Shown here in pieces: positions 19,672 through 29,093 of a stretch of DNA of 64,000 bases. Source of the stretch: Sorangium cellulosum (GTDB taxonomy: Bacteria > Myxococcota_A > Polyangia > Polyangiales > Polyangiaceae). Each line of letters opens with the position of its first letter. The first letter of the stretch is position 1. The stretch covers positions 12,205,501 through 12,269,500 of the forward strand of contig NZ_CP012673.1 of the NCBI RefSeq assembly GCF_002950945.1. The letters are read 5' to 3'. The translations under genes and the position numbers were made by a program. Under the pieces are notes generated by a model that was given only the letters and a program-made list of their open reading frames with translations, ran no database searches and was not told the DNA's origin.

Positions 19672-21225
19672 ATGAGACGACGGGTCTCCGCGGGCGCCGC
19701 GCTCGCCGCGGTGGCGCTCGCCGGCGCCGCGCGCGCGTCGTCGGGGCTCGACTCGCCCGAGATCGGCGTGCTCCAGCTCGGCCGCGGGGGCGCGTGGGTC
19801 GCGCGGGCGGACGATCCGCTCGCGGCCTACTTCAACCCCGCCGGGCTCGCGGCGCAGCGGACCAGCGCGCACGCGGGCCTCCACTTCATGCAGCTCGGGC
19901 AGTGCTTCACGCGCCTCGGCCCCGACGGCAAGCCCGTCCCGCCGAGCCTCACGACGCCGATCCCGGCGCCCGGCAGTGAAGGCGGCCCCGACCCCGAGGT
20001 GTGCGCCGAGGGCGGCATCTTCCCGAACCCGCAGCTCGCCGCGGCGTTCCGCGTGAACGACGCGCTCGTCCTCGGACTGGCGGCGCTCGGGCCGCACGGC
20101 GTCGGCGGGCGGGCGTGGCCCGAGTCGCTCCCGTACACGCACCCGACGTTCGGCGACCTGACGCAGCCCTCGCCGCAGCGCTACCTGCTCACGTCGCTCG
20201 ACGCGCTGATCCTGCTGCCGACGCTCTCGGCCGGCGTCACGCTCGCGGAGGGGCTCTCGGTGGGCGCCGGCTTCATCTGGGGCGCTGCCGCGATCGATTT
20301 CGTCAACTTCAGCGAGGCGACCGTGTCCCGCGGGGGCGACGACTTCAACACGCACAACGATCTGCGCACGCGCGTGAGGGCGGCCGATCTCTTCGTCCCG
20401 GGCCTCGTCCTCGGCGCGCGCTGGGCGGCGACGCGTCACCTCGACGTGGGCGCGTGGTTCAAGTGGCAGGACGCCGTGCGCGCGAAGACCGATCTCACGA
20501 TCGAGTCCCGGTACTGGACGACGGCCGGGATCAAGAACGAGGATCCGTGCCGGGGCGAGCCGCCGGGCTGCAACGTCACCGAGGAGAAGGGGGCAGGCGA
20601 GCTGAGGCTTCCGGTCCCGATGGAGGCGAAGCTCGGCCTCCGGTACCACAAGCCGCGCGGCGCCCCGCGCGCCGGGCGTGCCGCCGCCGCCGCGCCCGGT
20701 GTCCGCGATCCCATGGCCGACGATCTCTTCGACGTGGAGCTCGACTTCACCTGGGCCAACAACAGCGCGGTCGACGCGATCGAGGTCCGGTTCCGCGAGG
20801 GGATCCCGGTGCGCGGCACGGTCGTGGGCTTCGTGCCCGTGAACGCCGACGTCCCGCACCGCTGGAAGGACGTGATGGGCGTCCGGCTCGGCGGCGATCT
20901 CGTCGTGCTCCGCAATCTCCTCGCGGTGCGGGCGGGTGGCTTCTTCGAGAACAAGGGGCAGGACGACGCCGATCTGAACCTCGACTTCCACCTCGGCTAC
21001 CGGATCGGCGTCGGCGGCGGCGTGACGGCGCGCGTCGGCCCGCTCGATATTTCCGCGGCGTTTCAGCACACGTCGTTCGGTGCCCTGGACAACGGGGGAA
21101 AGGGGAACCTCAAGGCGGTGGCCGGCGACGCGACGAGCGGCTACCGCAGCCTCCAGAGCGTCAACGGCGGCCGCTTCGAGAGCAGCCTGAACGAGTTCGG
21201 TCTGAGCGGAACGATACGCTTCTGA
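19672..21225 (+). CDS. FadL/OMPP1-family outer-membrane protein
   Basis: 517 aa. Signal peptide (cut near ARA|SSG), then the FadL hallmark DDPLAAYFNPAGLA and a long beta-strand-rich barrel ending in GLSGTIRF with a C-terminal Phe, as needed for BAM insertion. The family carries long-chain fatty acids or other hydrophobic molecules through the outer membrane. Two Cys-containing loops (CFTRLG and DPCRGEPPGCN) may form disulfides. Follows the Cache protein by 31 bp. Confidence 0.87.
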   Translation: MRRRVSAGAALAAVALAGAARASSGLDSPEIGVLQLGRGGAWVARADDPLAAYFNPAGLAAQRTSAHAGLHFMQLGQCFTRLGPDGKPVPPSLTTPIPAPGSEGGPDPEVCAEGGIFPNPQLAAAFRVNDALVLGLAALGPHGVGGRAWPESLPYTHPTFGDLTQPSPQRYLLTSLDALILLPTLSAGVTLAEGLSVGAGFIWGAAAIDFVNFSEATVSRGGDDFNTHNDLRTRVRAADLFVPGLVLGARWAATRHLDVGAWFKWQDAVRAKTDLTIESRYWTTAGIKNEDPCRGEPPGCNVTEEKGAGELRLPVPMEAKLGLRYHKPRGAPRAGRAAAAAPGVRDPMADDLFDVELDFTWANNSAVDAIEVRFREGIPVRGTVVGFVPVNADVPHRWKDVMGVRLGGDLVVLRNLLAVRAGGFFENKGQDDADLNLDFHLGYRIGVGGGVTARVGPLDISAAFQHTSFGALDNGGKGNLKAVAGDATSGYRSLQSVNGGRFESSLNEFGLSGTIRF

Positions 21226-21343
21226 GCGCGCGGCTGCTCGGCGGTCCGGCCGCGCGAGGCGGCGGCGCGGCCGGGAGCGGGCGGCGCGCTGCGCGGGCGC
21301 CGCGCGCGGGCCGCTGGCGGCCTCGCGGCGGGCTTCGGGGCGG

Positions 21344-21372
21344 TCGACGCGGCAGGCGGTCGCGCCTATAAG
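21344..21372 (+). promoter_or_regulatory. Candidate trxB promoter
   Basis: TCGACG (21344-21349), 17-bp spacer, TATAAG (21367-21372). The predicted start lies only about 4-5 nt before the ATG, so the mRNA would be almost leaderless. Confidence 0.45.
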
Positions 21373-21383
21373 ATGCGTCCATC

Positions 21384-22343
21384 ATGAGCGAAGCGAACGT
21401 CCGCAACCTGATCATCATCGGCTCCGGCCCTGCGGGGCTCACCGCCGCCATCTACGCGGCGCGCGCCAACCTGAAGCCGCTCCTCATCGAGGGCTTCAGC
21501 GCCGGCGGCCTGATCCCGGGGGGCCAGCTCATGTTCACGACGGACGTCGAGAACTACCCCGGCTTCCCCGAGAAGATCACCGGCCAGGAGCTGATGCAGC
21601 GCTTTCGCGACCAGGCCGCGCATCAGGGCACGGAGATCGTGACGGCGGACGTGACCAAGGTGGAGCTGACCGAGCGCCCGCTCAAGGTGTGGGTGGAGGA
21701 CACGCTCTACCTCGCGAAGACGGTGGTGATCGCGACCGGCGCGCGCGCCAACTACCTCGGCCTCGACAGCGAGGAGAAGCTCAAGAACAAGGGGGTCAGC
21801 GCCTGCGCGGTCTGCGACGGCGCGCTCTTCCGCGGCCAGGACGTCGTGGTCGTCGGCGGCGGCGACACGGCGATGGAGGAGGCCTCGTACCTCTCCGGGC
21901 TCTGCAGCAGCGTCACGCTCGTGCACCGCCGCGACGAGTTCCGGGCGTCGAAGGCGATGGTCCAGCGCGTGCTCGAGAACCCGAAGATCAAGATCCTCTA
22001 CAGCCACGTCGTGGAGGAGGTGCTCGACGTGAAGGCCGACATGGTGACGGGCGTCCGCGTGAAGAGCCTCAAGACGGGCGACAGCCACGTCGTGCCGGCG
22101 GCGGCGATGTTCGTCGCGATCGGGCACACGCCGATGACGGAGCTCTTCACCGGGCAGCTCGAGACCCACCCGAACGGTTACCTGAAGACGGTGCCGGGCT
22201 CGACGCGCACGAACATCCCCGGCGTCTTCGCCGCGGGCGACGTGCAGGACTGGAACTACCGCCAGGCCGTGACCGCCGCGGGCACGGGCTGCATGGCCGC
22301 GCTCGACGCGGAGCGCTGGCTCGCGCAGCAGGGCGGCCACTGA
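21384..22343 (+). CDS. trxB: Thioredoxin reductase
   Basis: 319 aa FAD/NADPH flavoprotein that reduces thioredoxin. FAD-binding GSGPAGLTAAIYAARA near residue 12, redox-active CAVCDGA near residues 143-149, NADPH-binding GGGDTAMEEA, and GVFAAGDVQD near the C-terminus. Length and motif order are standard for the low-molecular-weight class. A -10-like TATAAG lies just before the ATG and no clear ribosome-binding site is visible, in line with a near-leaderless mRNA. Confidence 0.95.
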   Translation: MSEANVRNLIIIGSGPAGLTAAIYAARANLKPLLIEGFSAGGLIPGGQLMFTTDVENYPGFPEKITGQELMQRFRDQAAHQGTEIVTADVTKVELTERPLKVWVEDTLYLAKTVVIATGARANYLGLDSEEKLKNKGVSACAVCDGALFRGQDVVVVGGGDTAMEEASYLSGLCSSVTLVHRRDEFRASKAMVQRVLENPKIKILYSHVVEEVLDVKADMVTGVRVKSLKTGDSHVVPAAAMFVAIGHTPMTELFTGQLETHPNGYLKTVPGSTRTNIPGVFAAGDVQDWNYRQAVTAAGTGCMAALDAERWLAQQGGH

Positions 22344-22359
22344 GGGGCGGCGGGCGACG

Positions 22360-23466
22360 ATGGAAGCGCTGCGCGAAGAGCTCGCCGATCTGACGGCCTC
22401 GGTCCGCGCGTTCCTCGAGTGGCACGCGGCCACCGGCGCGGACGGCCTGCCGGGTCACCCGTCGGCGCTCCACGAGGCGCTGGGGGCGTCCTCCCCGGAG
22501 GGCGCGCCGCCGGCCCCGCGGCGGGCGGAGCGGGGCTTCGCTGGCCTGGAAGCGCCGCCGCCGGCGCCGCGCGGCGGCAGCGCCGTCGCGGCCGGCGCCT
22601 CCGCGCCGCCCCAGGAGCAACGCGCCGCCGCCTTCGCGCCGCCCCAGGAGCAACGCGCCGCCGCCGCGGCCGGCGCCTTCGCGCCGCCCCAGGAGCAACG
22701 CACCGCCGCCGCGGCCGGCGCCTTCGCGCCGCCCCAGGAGCAACGCAGCGCAGCGGCGCAGGCCGTGCGAGCGCCGGTGCAGGCGCCGCAGGGTCCCGAG
22801 CTGTCCCCCCGGCCTGCGGCCAGCGCGGCCCCGATGCAGCGCGCCGAGGCGGCCACACGCGTGGACTCGTCCGGGGCGGGCACGCCGGAGGAGCGCGTCG
22901 CGCGGCTCGCGCTCCTCGCGGAAGAGGTCAGCACCTGCCAGAAGTGCGCGCTCCACGAAGGCCGCACGCAGACGGTGTTCGCGCGCGGCAACCCGCTCTC
23001 CGAGGTCGTGTTCGTCGGCGAGGGGCCAGGGGCGGAAGAGGACCTGCAGGGGGAGCCGTTCGTCGGCCCGGCAGGGCAGCTGCTCGACCGGATGATCGCG
23101 GCGATGGGGTACCGCCGCGACGAGGTCTACATCTGCAATATCGTGAAGTGCCGGCCGCCGAAGAACCGGAAGCCCGAGCCGGCCGAGATGGCGGCGTGCA
23201 GCCCCTACCTCGCCGCGCAGCTCGCGTTGACCAAGCCGAGGGTGATCGTCGCGCTCGGCGCCACCGCGGTGCAGGGGCTGATCGGCGCGACCGAGGGGAT
23301 CACGAAGCTGCGCGGGACGTGGAAGCTCTACAAGGGCTCGATCCCGATCATGCCCACGTTCCATCCGGCCTACCTGCTGCGCCAGCCGGGCGCCAAGCGC
23401 GAGGTCTGGAGCGACCTCAAAGAGGTGATGCGCCACCTCGGCAAGAGCGCGCCCGACAGGGGCTGA
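22360..23466 (+). CDS. Family-4 uracil-DNA glycosylase
   Basis: 368 aa; the catalytic half (about 185-368) is a family-4 UDG: CQKCALHEGRTQTV (two Fe-S cysteines), VGEGPGAEEDLQGEPFVG (motif A), further cysteines in NIVKCRPP and MAACSPY, and the C-terminal PTFHPAYLLR motif. It removes uracil from DNA. The N-terminal 180 residues are Ala/Pro/Gln-rich with a repeated A-P-P-Q-E-Q-R unit; a similar but shorter N-extension is common in this family. It starts 16 bp after trxB and probably shares its transcript. Confidence 0.9.
   Translation: MEALREELADLTASVRAFLEWHAATGADGLPGHPSALHEALGASSPEGAPPAPRRAERGFAGLEAPPPAPRGGSAVAAGASAPPQEQRAAAFAPPQEQRAAAAAGAFAPPQEQRTAAAAGAFAPPQEQRSAAAQAVRAPVQAPQGPELSPRPAASAAPMQRAEAATRVDSSGAGTPEERVARLALLAEEVSTCQKCALHEGRTQTVFARGNPLSEVVFVGEGPGAEEDLQGEPFVGPAGQLLDRMIAAMGYRRDEVYICNIVKCRPPKNRKPEPAEMAACSPYLAAQLALTKPRVIVALGATAVQGLIGATEGITKLRGTWKLYKGSIPIMPTFHPAYLLRQPGAKREVWSDLKEVMRHLGKSAPDRG
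22603..22746 (+). repeat. 21-bp dispersed repeat in the UDG gene
   Basis: Four identical copies of GCGCCGCCCCAGGAGCAACG(C) at 22603, 22636, 22681 and 22726, separated by 12, 24 and 24 bp of Ala codons. The last two intervals (45-bp period) are near identical, pointing to recent duplication. Confidence 0.88.
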
Positions 23467-23467
23467 C

Positions 23468-24001
23468 GTGGTCGCGTGCCCGTCCGGGCGCGGGCGCCTC
23501 GCCGGGGAGCCGGCGGCCGCGGCGGACCGCGCCAGCGATGCGGCGCGCGGCGGCTCGCGGCAGACCGGGGCCTCGTTGCGCTGGGCCGCGCGGGGCGCGC
23601 TGGCGCTCCTCGGGGCCCTGCCCTGGTGCATCCCCCTCGCGCGGAGCCGCCTGCCGCTCGGAGAGCTCGGCGCCGCGCTCGATCTCGTCTTCGCGCCGAT
23701 GTGCCACCGCATGCCCGGGCGGTCCATCGCGCTCGAGGGCGTCATGATGCCGCTCTGCAGCCGCTGCGCCGGCATCTTCGCCGGCGTCGCGGTCGGCGCC
23801 GCGATCGCGCGGCCCCGCCTGCCGATGGCGGCGTGGCGCCCGATCCTCGTCGCGGCCGGCGCGCTGATGGCGGTCGACGCGGCGACGCAGGATCTCGGCC
23901 TGCACCCGGTGTGGCACCCCACCCGGCTCGCCACCGGCGTGGCCTTCGGTTATGCCGTGGCGGCGGCGTTCCTCGCGCAGCTCGCGCGCCGCCCCGGCTG
24001 A
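23468..24001 (+). CDS. DUF2085 membrane protein
   Basis: 177 aa from GTG 23468, one base after the UDG stop. Three or four hydrophobic segments. The DUF2085 signature is clear: PMCHRMPGRS, then PLCSRCAGIFAG, giving one CHR and one CSRC Cys set near the membrane. Function unknown; the cysteines suggest metal or haem binding, but that is inference. The true start could be further in, since the first 35 residues are Ala/Gly/Arg-rich. Convergent with the next gene with a 2-bp gap. Confidence 0.8.
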   Translation: MVACPSGRGRLAGEPAAAADRASDAARGGSRQTGASLRWAARGALALLGALPWCIPLARSRLPLGELGAALDLVFAPMCHRMPGRSIALEGVMMPLCSRCAGIFAGVAVGAAIARPRLPMAAWRPILVAAGALMAVDAATQDLGLHPVWHPTRLATGVAFGYAVAAAFLAQLARRPG

Positions 24002-24003
24002 GC

Positions 24004-25557
24004 CTACTTCCGGCCGCCCATGGCCCTGCACTCGTGGACGGGGCCCTTCGTGGCGTTGCGAACGCAATCGCTGTACGCCGCGAGGCCGTCCTTCCACTTG
24101 CCCGTGTCCTGGAGCGCCGACCCCAGGTAGAGGTACGGCAGCGCGTCGGTCGGATCGGCCGCGATGGCCGCGCGGGACACCTCGATCGCGTCCTTGTACC
24201 GGCCGCGGTTGAGGAAGCTCAGCGCCTCCTTCTTCAGCTTGCCCGCGTCCTCGGAATTGACCGCCGGCGCCTCGGCCTTCTCCGCGGCGGCCTTTTCTGC
24301 CTCGGCCTTCTCCGCGGCGGCCTTTTCTGCCTCGGCCTTCTCCGCGGCGGCCCTCTCCGCTTCGGCCTTCTCCGCGTCCGCGGTCGTCTTCACCGCGTCG
24401 GGAGCGGCCTCCACGTCCTTCGCGGCGGGCGCGGCCGCCGCGGGGGCAGGTTCGGCCGGGGCAGGCACCTTCTCGCGACCGGGCGCAGGGTTCCCCGCCG
24501 CAAGCGCGAGCTTCGCCTCCATGGTCGCCGGCTTCGGAGCCGGCGCCGCCAGCGCGAGCGGCGCAGGCGAGGACGGCTTGGCCGAGAGCACCGACTTGGC
24601 GACCACCGCGACGGAGATCACCCCGGCGAGACCCGCGACCGCCGCGACGATCCGGCGAAGGCGCGCCCGTCGGGCGAGGGTCTCGGGCGACAGCTGATGG
24701 ACGACGACGAGCGGCTCGTCAGGGTCGGCGGCTGGAGCATCGGTGAGCGGCGGGAAGGACTCCTCGTCGCCCCGGAAGAACGCTGCCGTCGGCGAGGACG
24801 GGTCGATTAGATCGAGCGCGTCCGAGTCGGGCGCCGGCTCGTCAGGCTCGGACGCGAGGGCGACCGGCCTGCCCTCCACGCCGTCCTTCCTGGGCGGGGC
24901 GTGTCGGTCGGAGACCAGCGTCTCGTCCGTCATGGCAGCGTCGCTCGCGTTCACCGGAACCACCCGCAGCGAAGCGGGCGCCTTGGCTGCCGGTGCTGCG
25001 ACTTCTTTCGCGGCCGGCCGCGCCGCGGATATCACCTCCGCTGCGGGCGCCGCGGGCACCTCCGCGACCGGCCGCGCTGCGGGCACCTCCGCGACCGGCC
25101 GCGCCGCGGGTGTCACCTCCGCGACCGGCCGCGCCGCGGGCGTCACCTCGGCGACCGGCCGCGCCGCGGGCGTCACCTCGGCGACCGGCCGCGCCGCGGG
25201 CGTCACCTCGGCGACCGGCCGCGCCGCGGGCGTCACCTCGGCGACCGGCCGCGCTGCGGGCACCTCCGCGACCGGCGACGCCGCGGGCACCTCGGCGACC
25301 GGCGGCGCAGCAGGCGCCACCTCCGCGACCGGCAACGTCACCGGCGCCTCTGCCTCGGTGCCGGTCGCCGGCGCAGCGGAGCGCTCCGCCGCCGTCTCGA
25401 CCGCGACGTCCTGCCCGCTCTCGACGGGCTGCTCGGAAGCCTGGCTCACGCCCTCCGAGCTGGCCGGCGCAGACGAGATGCGGGGCTGGGAGGTCCGGGG
25501 ACGGAGAACGCGGCCCCTGTTGCTCGCGCGAACCGATGCAAGAAGTCGCTTCGACAT
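24004..25557 (-). CDS. TPR-containing membrane protein with long repeat regions
   Basis: 517 aa. N-terminal half is low complexity: about ten units of P-A-A-R-P-V-A-E-V(-T). One membrane helix lies near 310-330 (RRIVAAVAGLAGVISVAVVA). After it comes a Lys/Glu/Ala segment (A-E-K-A-E repeats, likely a long helix) and a C-terminal TPR-like unit of about 70 residues (ALSFLNRGRYKDAIEVSRAA). Topology suggests the TPR part is outside the cytoplasm. No family assigned; a similar layout occurs in myxobacterial proteins of unknown role. Confidence 0.7.
   Translation of the reverse strand: MSKRLLASVRASNRGRVLRPRTSQPRISSAPASSEGVSQASEQPVESGQDVAVETAAERSAAPATGTEAEAPVTLPVAEVAPAAPPVAEVPAASPVAEVPAARPVAEVTPAARPVAEVTPAARPVAEVTPAARPVAEVTPAARPVAEVTPAARPVAEVPAARPVAEVPAAPAAEVISAARPAAKEVAAPAAKAPASLRVVPVNASDAAMTDETLVSDRHAPPRKDGVEGRPVALASEPDEPAPDSDALDLIDPSSPTAAFFRGDEESFPPLTDAPAADPDEPLVVVHQLSPETLARRARLRRIVAAVAGLAGVISVAVVAKSVLSAKPSSPAPLALAAPAPKPATMEAKLALAAGNPAPGREKVPAPAEPAPAAAAPAAKDVEAAPDAVKTTADAEKAEAERAAAEKAEAEKAAAEKAEAEKAAAEKAEAPAVNSEDAGKLKKEALSFLNRGRYKDAIEVSRAAIAADPTDALPYLYLGSALQDTGKWKDGLAAYSDCVRNATKGPVHECRAMGGRK
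25060..25275 (-). repeat. 27-30-bp in-frame tandem repeats
   Basis: About eight copies of a 30-bp unit (some 27 bp) coding P-A-A-R-P-V-A-E-V-T; the middle copies (25140-25255) are essentially identical, a sign of slippage expansion. Confidence 0.9.
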
Positions 25558-25885
25558 GTACGAACCATCCTCCCGTGAACGTCACGCCCCCGATGGCGCA
25601 GGGGACCGGCGACTCGCCCTATTCATGATCCAGGCCGGCGCCGTCGGCGAGCGCCGGATCGCGCATTTCCGCTCGCCTCCGGCGCGATGCGGTGTGCCGT
25701 AACGTGCCGTGTCGCCCGGGCCGGCCACGCCGCACGCACCATGAGAGCATGGAGTCGCGCCCTGCTGGAAACCGGCAGCACGCTCCCCACGGCGCCCCGG
25801 CCGTGCCGGACACCCCCCCTCCGCCAGCCGTCCCCCGGGCGGGGCGGCACGATCCAGGTGACAGACCCCCCCGGCGCCGCGCACG
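25558..25885. other. Intergenic region, nothing recognised
   Basis: 328 bp between two minus-strand genes. It should hold the promoter of the TPR gene, but I see no clear promoter, RNA or open frame with coding character. Confidence 0.4.
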
Positions 25886-26665
25886 TCAGCCTCCGCCGAG
25901 CTGCACCGGCCTCCCGGCCACCGGGGCGGAGCGGAGCAGGACGAGCGTGTCGAGCTTCTTCTTCGCATCCGAGGTGAGGAGGGTGCCCGCGAGGTTGTGC
26001 GCCATCTCCCAGGGCACCTCGTCGTCCGCCGAGAAGAAGGCCACCGTCGCGCTGCACGCGGCGATGTCCCTCGTGAGTATCTCGCCGGTATGCGACAGGT
26101 CCGGGCCGGCGAGCCCCTTGCGCTGGCGCTTGCCCATGCCGCCGCCGAACGGCCAGACCGCCGTCGCGAGGTCCTTCAGCACCATCGTGCTGACGGCGCA
26201 GGCCGGCGGCTTCGAGACGCGCCCCTCCGGGACCACCGTGATCTCCTTCGGGAGGTCGTCGCGCCCGTCGGTCTTGATGGTCACCTTCGGCGCGCCGGCC
26301 GCGCCGAGCTCGGTCACGACGGCCGCCACCGCGCTCGGCTTCGCCTTCTTGTCGGCGAGCAGCGTGACCGGCTTGCCCTCGATCGGCAGCGCGCGGACCA
26401 GCTTCGCGAGCTTCTCGGGCCCCTCCTTCTGCGCCAGATCCACCCGCTGGCCGCCGAGGTAGGGGCCCATGTCGTCGACCAGCAGCTCGGGCATGCCCTT
26501 CGGCTTCGGCCGCTCGACGGGCTCCTGCGGGACCGAGGCCGCCGTGGCGGCCGCGCCCGGCTCGGGCGGCTTCGGCGCGCTCTCACACGCCGCCGCGACC
26601 AGGATCAGGCCGGCGACGGCGGCAGACCAGGGCATCGCGCTGGACCGGGAAGCACAAGCTCGCAT
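25886..26665 (-). CDS. Lipoprotein with faint ExbD/TolR-like domain
   Basis: 259 aa from ATG 26665. Signal with lipobox LVAAAC near residue 25. The segment PVTLLADKKAKPSAVAAVV followed by TELGAAGAPKVTIKT has the spacing of the ExbD/TolR periplasmic domain (D..aky..vv.v...l...G...v.i.t); similarity is by eye only. The rest is unassigned, with two Cys that may pair. Divergent from the synthetase gene, 62 bp apart. Confidence 0.65.
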   Translation of the reverse strand: MRACASRSSAMPWSAAVAGLILVAAACESAPKPPEPGAAATAASVPQEPVERPKPKGMPELLVDDMGPYLGGQRVDLAQKEGPEKLAKLVRALPIEGKPVTLLADKKAKPSAVAAVVTELGAAGAPKVTIKTDGRDDLPKEITVVPEGRVSKPPACAVSTMVLKDLATAVWPFGGGMGKRQRKGLAGPDLSHTGEILTRDIAACSATVAFFSADDEVPWEMAHNLAGTLLTSDAKKKLDTLVLLRSAPVAGRPVQLGGG

Positions 26666-26727
26666 GGCGACGCAGTGTAACCAACCGGCCTGGCTCCGCG
26701 CACCTCCGCCGTGCAAGAGTTCGCGCG

Positions 26728-28323
26728 ATGGCCTCCCCGCTCGTCGCACGGCTCGCACAGCTCCGCTCGTCTGCCCGGATCGCCGTCGAGGACGAGCGAG
26801 GGCAGACCACGTTCGCGGAGCTCATGGATCGCGCCCTCCGCGTCCGCGGCGCGCTGCTCGCCGCGAGCGCGCCGCGCGGCGCGGGTGAGCGCGCGGAGCC
26901 GGCCTCGCTCGAGGGGGAGCGGCTCCTCCTCCTCGCCTCGCCCGGGGCGGCGTGGGTCGCGGCCTTGCTCGGCACCATCCTCGCCGGCGGGATCGCGCTG
27001 CCGCTGTCGCCCCTGTACCCGCCGGCAGAGCTCACCTGGCTCGCGGGCGACGCCGGCGTGCGCCGGGTCATCGTCTCCGACGACCTCGCCGCCCTGGCAG
27101 CCCCGCTCGCGCAGGGCCGCGCCGTGCTGCGCGTGGAGGACCTCGAGCGCGCTGCCCCGGGGCCGGAGTCGGCGCTCGCCGACCTCGCCGAGGACGATCC
27201 GGCGCTCCTGCTGTACACGAGCGGCACGACCGGCAAGCCGAAGGGGGCGCTCCTCACGCACCGGAACCTCGCCGTGCAGGCGGAGCTGCTGCGCGCGGCC
27301 TGGGGCTTCTCCGAAGAGGACGTGCTGCTGCACGCGCTGCCCCTGCACCACATGCACGGGGTCTGCATCGCGCTCGCGACGTCGCTGCTCGCCGGCAGCG
27401 CGACGCGGATGCTCCCGCGCTTCGACGCCCAGCGCGTCGCCGCCGAGATCGCGCGCCGCTCCGCCACGGTGCTCATGGCGGTGCCGACCATGTACCAGCG
27501 GCTGTTCGAGCACGTGGACCGCGGCGGAGCGCCCGGCTTCGCCGCGGGGGCGCGGGCGCTCCGGCTCGCCACGAGCGGCTCCGCCGCGCTGCCGGTCACG
27601 CTCGCCGAGCGCTGGCGCGACCTCACCGGCGCGATCCCGCTCGAGCGCTTCGGGATGACCGAGATCGGCGTCGGGATGAGCAACCCGCTCGATCCGGGCG
27701 CGCGGCGCGCAGGCTGGGTCGGCGCGCCGCTCCCGACCGTCGAGGCCCGCATCACGGACGACGCGGGCGCCGCGGCGGGCTGGGCGCCGGGCGAGGAGAG
27801 AGGCCAGCCCGGCGGCGCCGCGGTGGCGCGCGGGGAGCTCTGGATCCGAGGCCCGAGCGTCTTCAAGGGCTACCTCGGGCGAGAGGACGAGACGCGCGCC
27901 GCCTTCCAGGACGGCTGGTTCCGCACCGGCGACGTCGCGGAGCGCTCCGCCGACGGGTACTTCCGGCTGCTCGGGCGGACCTCGGTCGACATCCTCAAGA
28001 GCGGTGGATACAAGCTCTCCTCGCTCGAGATCGAGGAGACGCTGCGGGATCACGGCGCGATCGCCGAGGTCGCGGTGGTCGGCGTCCCGGACGAGGAATG
28101 GGGCGAGCGCGTCGTCGCGGTGGTCGTCGCCGCGCCGGGGCGCGAGGCGGAGTGCGCGACCGCGCCGCTCCGCGCCTGGGCCAAGGAGCGGCTCGCGCCC
28201 TACAAGGTCCCGCGCGACGCGATCGTCGTGCAGGCCCTGCCGCGCAACGCGATGGGCAAGGTGGTCAAGCCAGAGCTCGTGAAGGCGATCGAGCGAGGGA
28301 CGCTGGCCGGGCGCTCGTCCTAG
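26728..28323 (+). CDS. Acyl-CoA synthetase, malonyl-CoA synthetase-like
   Basis: 531 aa ANL-superfamily enzyme. AMP-binding P-loop LLYTSGTTGKPKGALLTH near residue 165, ERFGMTEIGVGMSNPL, hinge GRTSVDILKSGGYK, and C-terminal PRNAMGKVVK with the catalytic lysine. The stretch GELWIRGPSVFKGY and the hinge match ACSF3/MatB malonyl-CoA synthetases better than long-chain enzymes, so activation of malonate or methylmalonate is the best guess. Such an enzyme would supply extender units; no polyketide genes are in the window. Confidence 0.83.
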   Translation: MASPLVARLAQLRSSARIAVEDERGQTTFAELMDRALRVRGALLAASAPRGAGERAEPASLEGERLLLLASPGAAWVAALLGTILAGGIALPLSPLYPPAELTWLAGDAGVRRVIVSDDLAALAAPLAQGRAVLRVEDLERAAPGPESALADLAEDDPALLLYTSGTTGKPKGALLTHRNLAVQAELLRAAWGFSEEDVLLHALPLHHMHGVCIALATSLLAGSATRMLPRFDAQRVAAEIARRSATVLMAVPTMYQRLFEHVDRGGAPGFAAGARALRLATSGSAALPVTLAERWRDLTGAIPLERFGMTEIGVGMSNPLDPGARRAGWVGAPLPTVEARITDDAGAAAGWAPGEERGQPGGAAVARGELWIRGPSVFKGYLGREDETRAAFQDGWFRTGDVAERSADGYFRLLGRTSVDILKSGGYKLSSLEIEETLRDHGAIAEVAVVGVPDEEWGERVVAVVVAAPGREAECATAPLRAWAKERLAPYKVPRDAIVVQALPRNAMGKVVKPELVKAIERGTLAGRSS

Positions 28324-28366
28324 ACGTCGCTTGACCGAGGCGCTCCGCTCCGGCCTACTCGCCTCA

Positions 28367-28981
28367 ATGCAGCCTGCCTCCCCCATGATCCCGGCCGGGT
28401 ATCGCGGCCTCGCGGTGCAACCCTTCGCGCATCCGACCTACACCATCAAGCGGCCTTTCTGGTCGATCGGACGCAAATTCTATGTCTACGCGCCCGACGG
28501 ATCCCTCGTGTGCTTCGTCAAGCACCCGCTGCTCAAGCTGCGCCAGGAGTTCACCCTCTTCGGCGATGAGTCGGAGTCGCAACCGCTGCTCACGATCCGC
28601 TCGCGCCAGGTCATCGCCCTGAACCGGTGCCTCGACGTCCTCGACGCGCGCACCGGCGAGCGGGTCGGCACCCTCCGGTCTCGAGGGCTCAAGTCGATCG
28701 TCCGCGACACCTGGGACATCCTCGATCCCAACGATCAGCCGGTCGGGTTGATGCAGGAGGACGGCGCCGCGATGCTCCGCCGGCTGTTCCCGCTCCTCAC
28801 CGGCAAGTGGCATATCGAGCTCCACCAGCAGGAGGTCGCGAAGGTGACCCAGGTGTTCCGGTTCTTCATCAAGGAGTTCACCCTGGACCTGTCGATGAAC
28901 CAGGGGAGGGTCGACGCCCGCTTCGCCATCGCCTGCGCGCTGCTCGCGCTCATGGCCGAGACCGCGCGCGAGTCCGGCTGA
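28367..28981 (+). CDS. LURP-one-related / tubby-like protein
   Basis: 204 aa from ATG 28367 (TTG 28331 is an in-frame alternative). A single beta-rich domain of about 170 residues with the LURP-one/scramblase-type pattern: YTIKRPFWSIGRKFYVY, GSLVCFVKHPLLKLRQEFTL, and a hydrophobic central helix at the C-terminus (RFAIACALLALMA). The family is found in plants and bacteria and has no settled bacterial function. 43 bp after the synthetase gene, same strand. Confidence 0.78.
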   Translation: MQPASPMIPAGYRGLAVQPFAHPTYTIKRPFWSIGRKFYVYAPDGSLVCFVKHPLLKLRQEFTLFGDESESQPLLTIRSRQVIALNRCLDVLDARTGERVGTLRSRGLKSIVRDTWDILDPNDQPVGLMQEDGAAMLRRLFPLLTGKWHIELHQQEVAKVTQVFRFFIKEFTLDLSMNQGRVDARFAIACALLALMAETARESG

Positions 28982-29093
28982 CCGGCGCCGGGCGCCGGAG
29001 CCGGCCGAGCGGTGCGCGCCGCGCGCCCGCCTGCCGCGCGCCCGCTCGCCGAAACTTGGCCCATTTGCCCGGGCTCTGCGAGGGTGCCGCGCG

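Noticed and set aside
24290..25275. CRISPR array suggested by regular 30-bp repeats
   Set aside because: The repeats are contiguous and in frame within a protein gene, without unique spacers.
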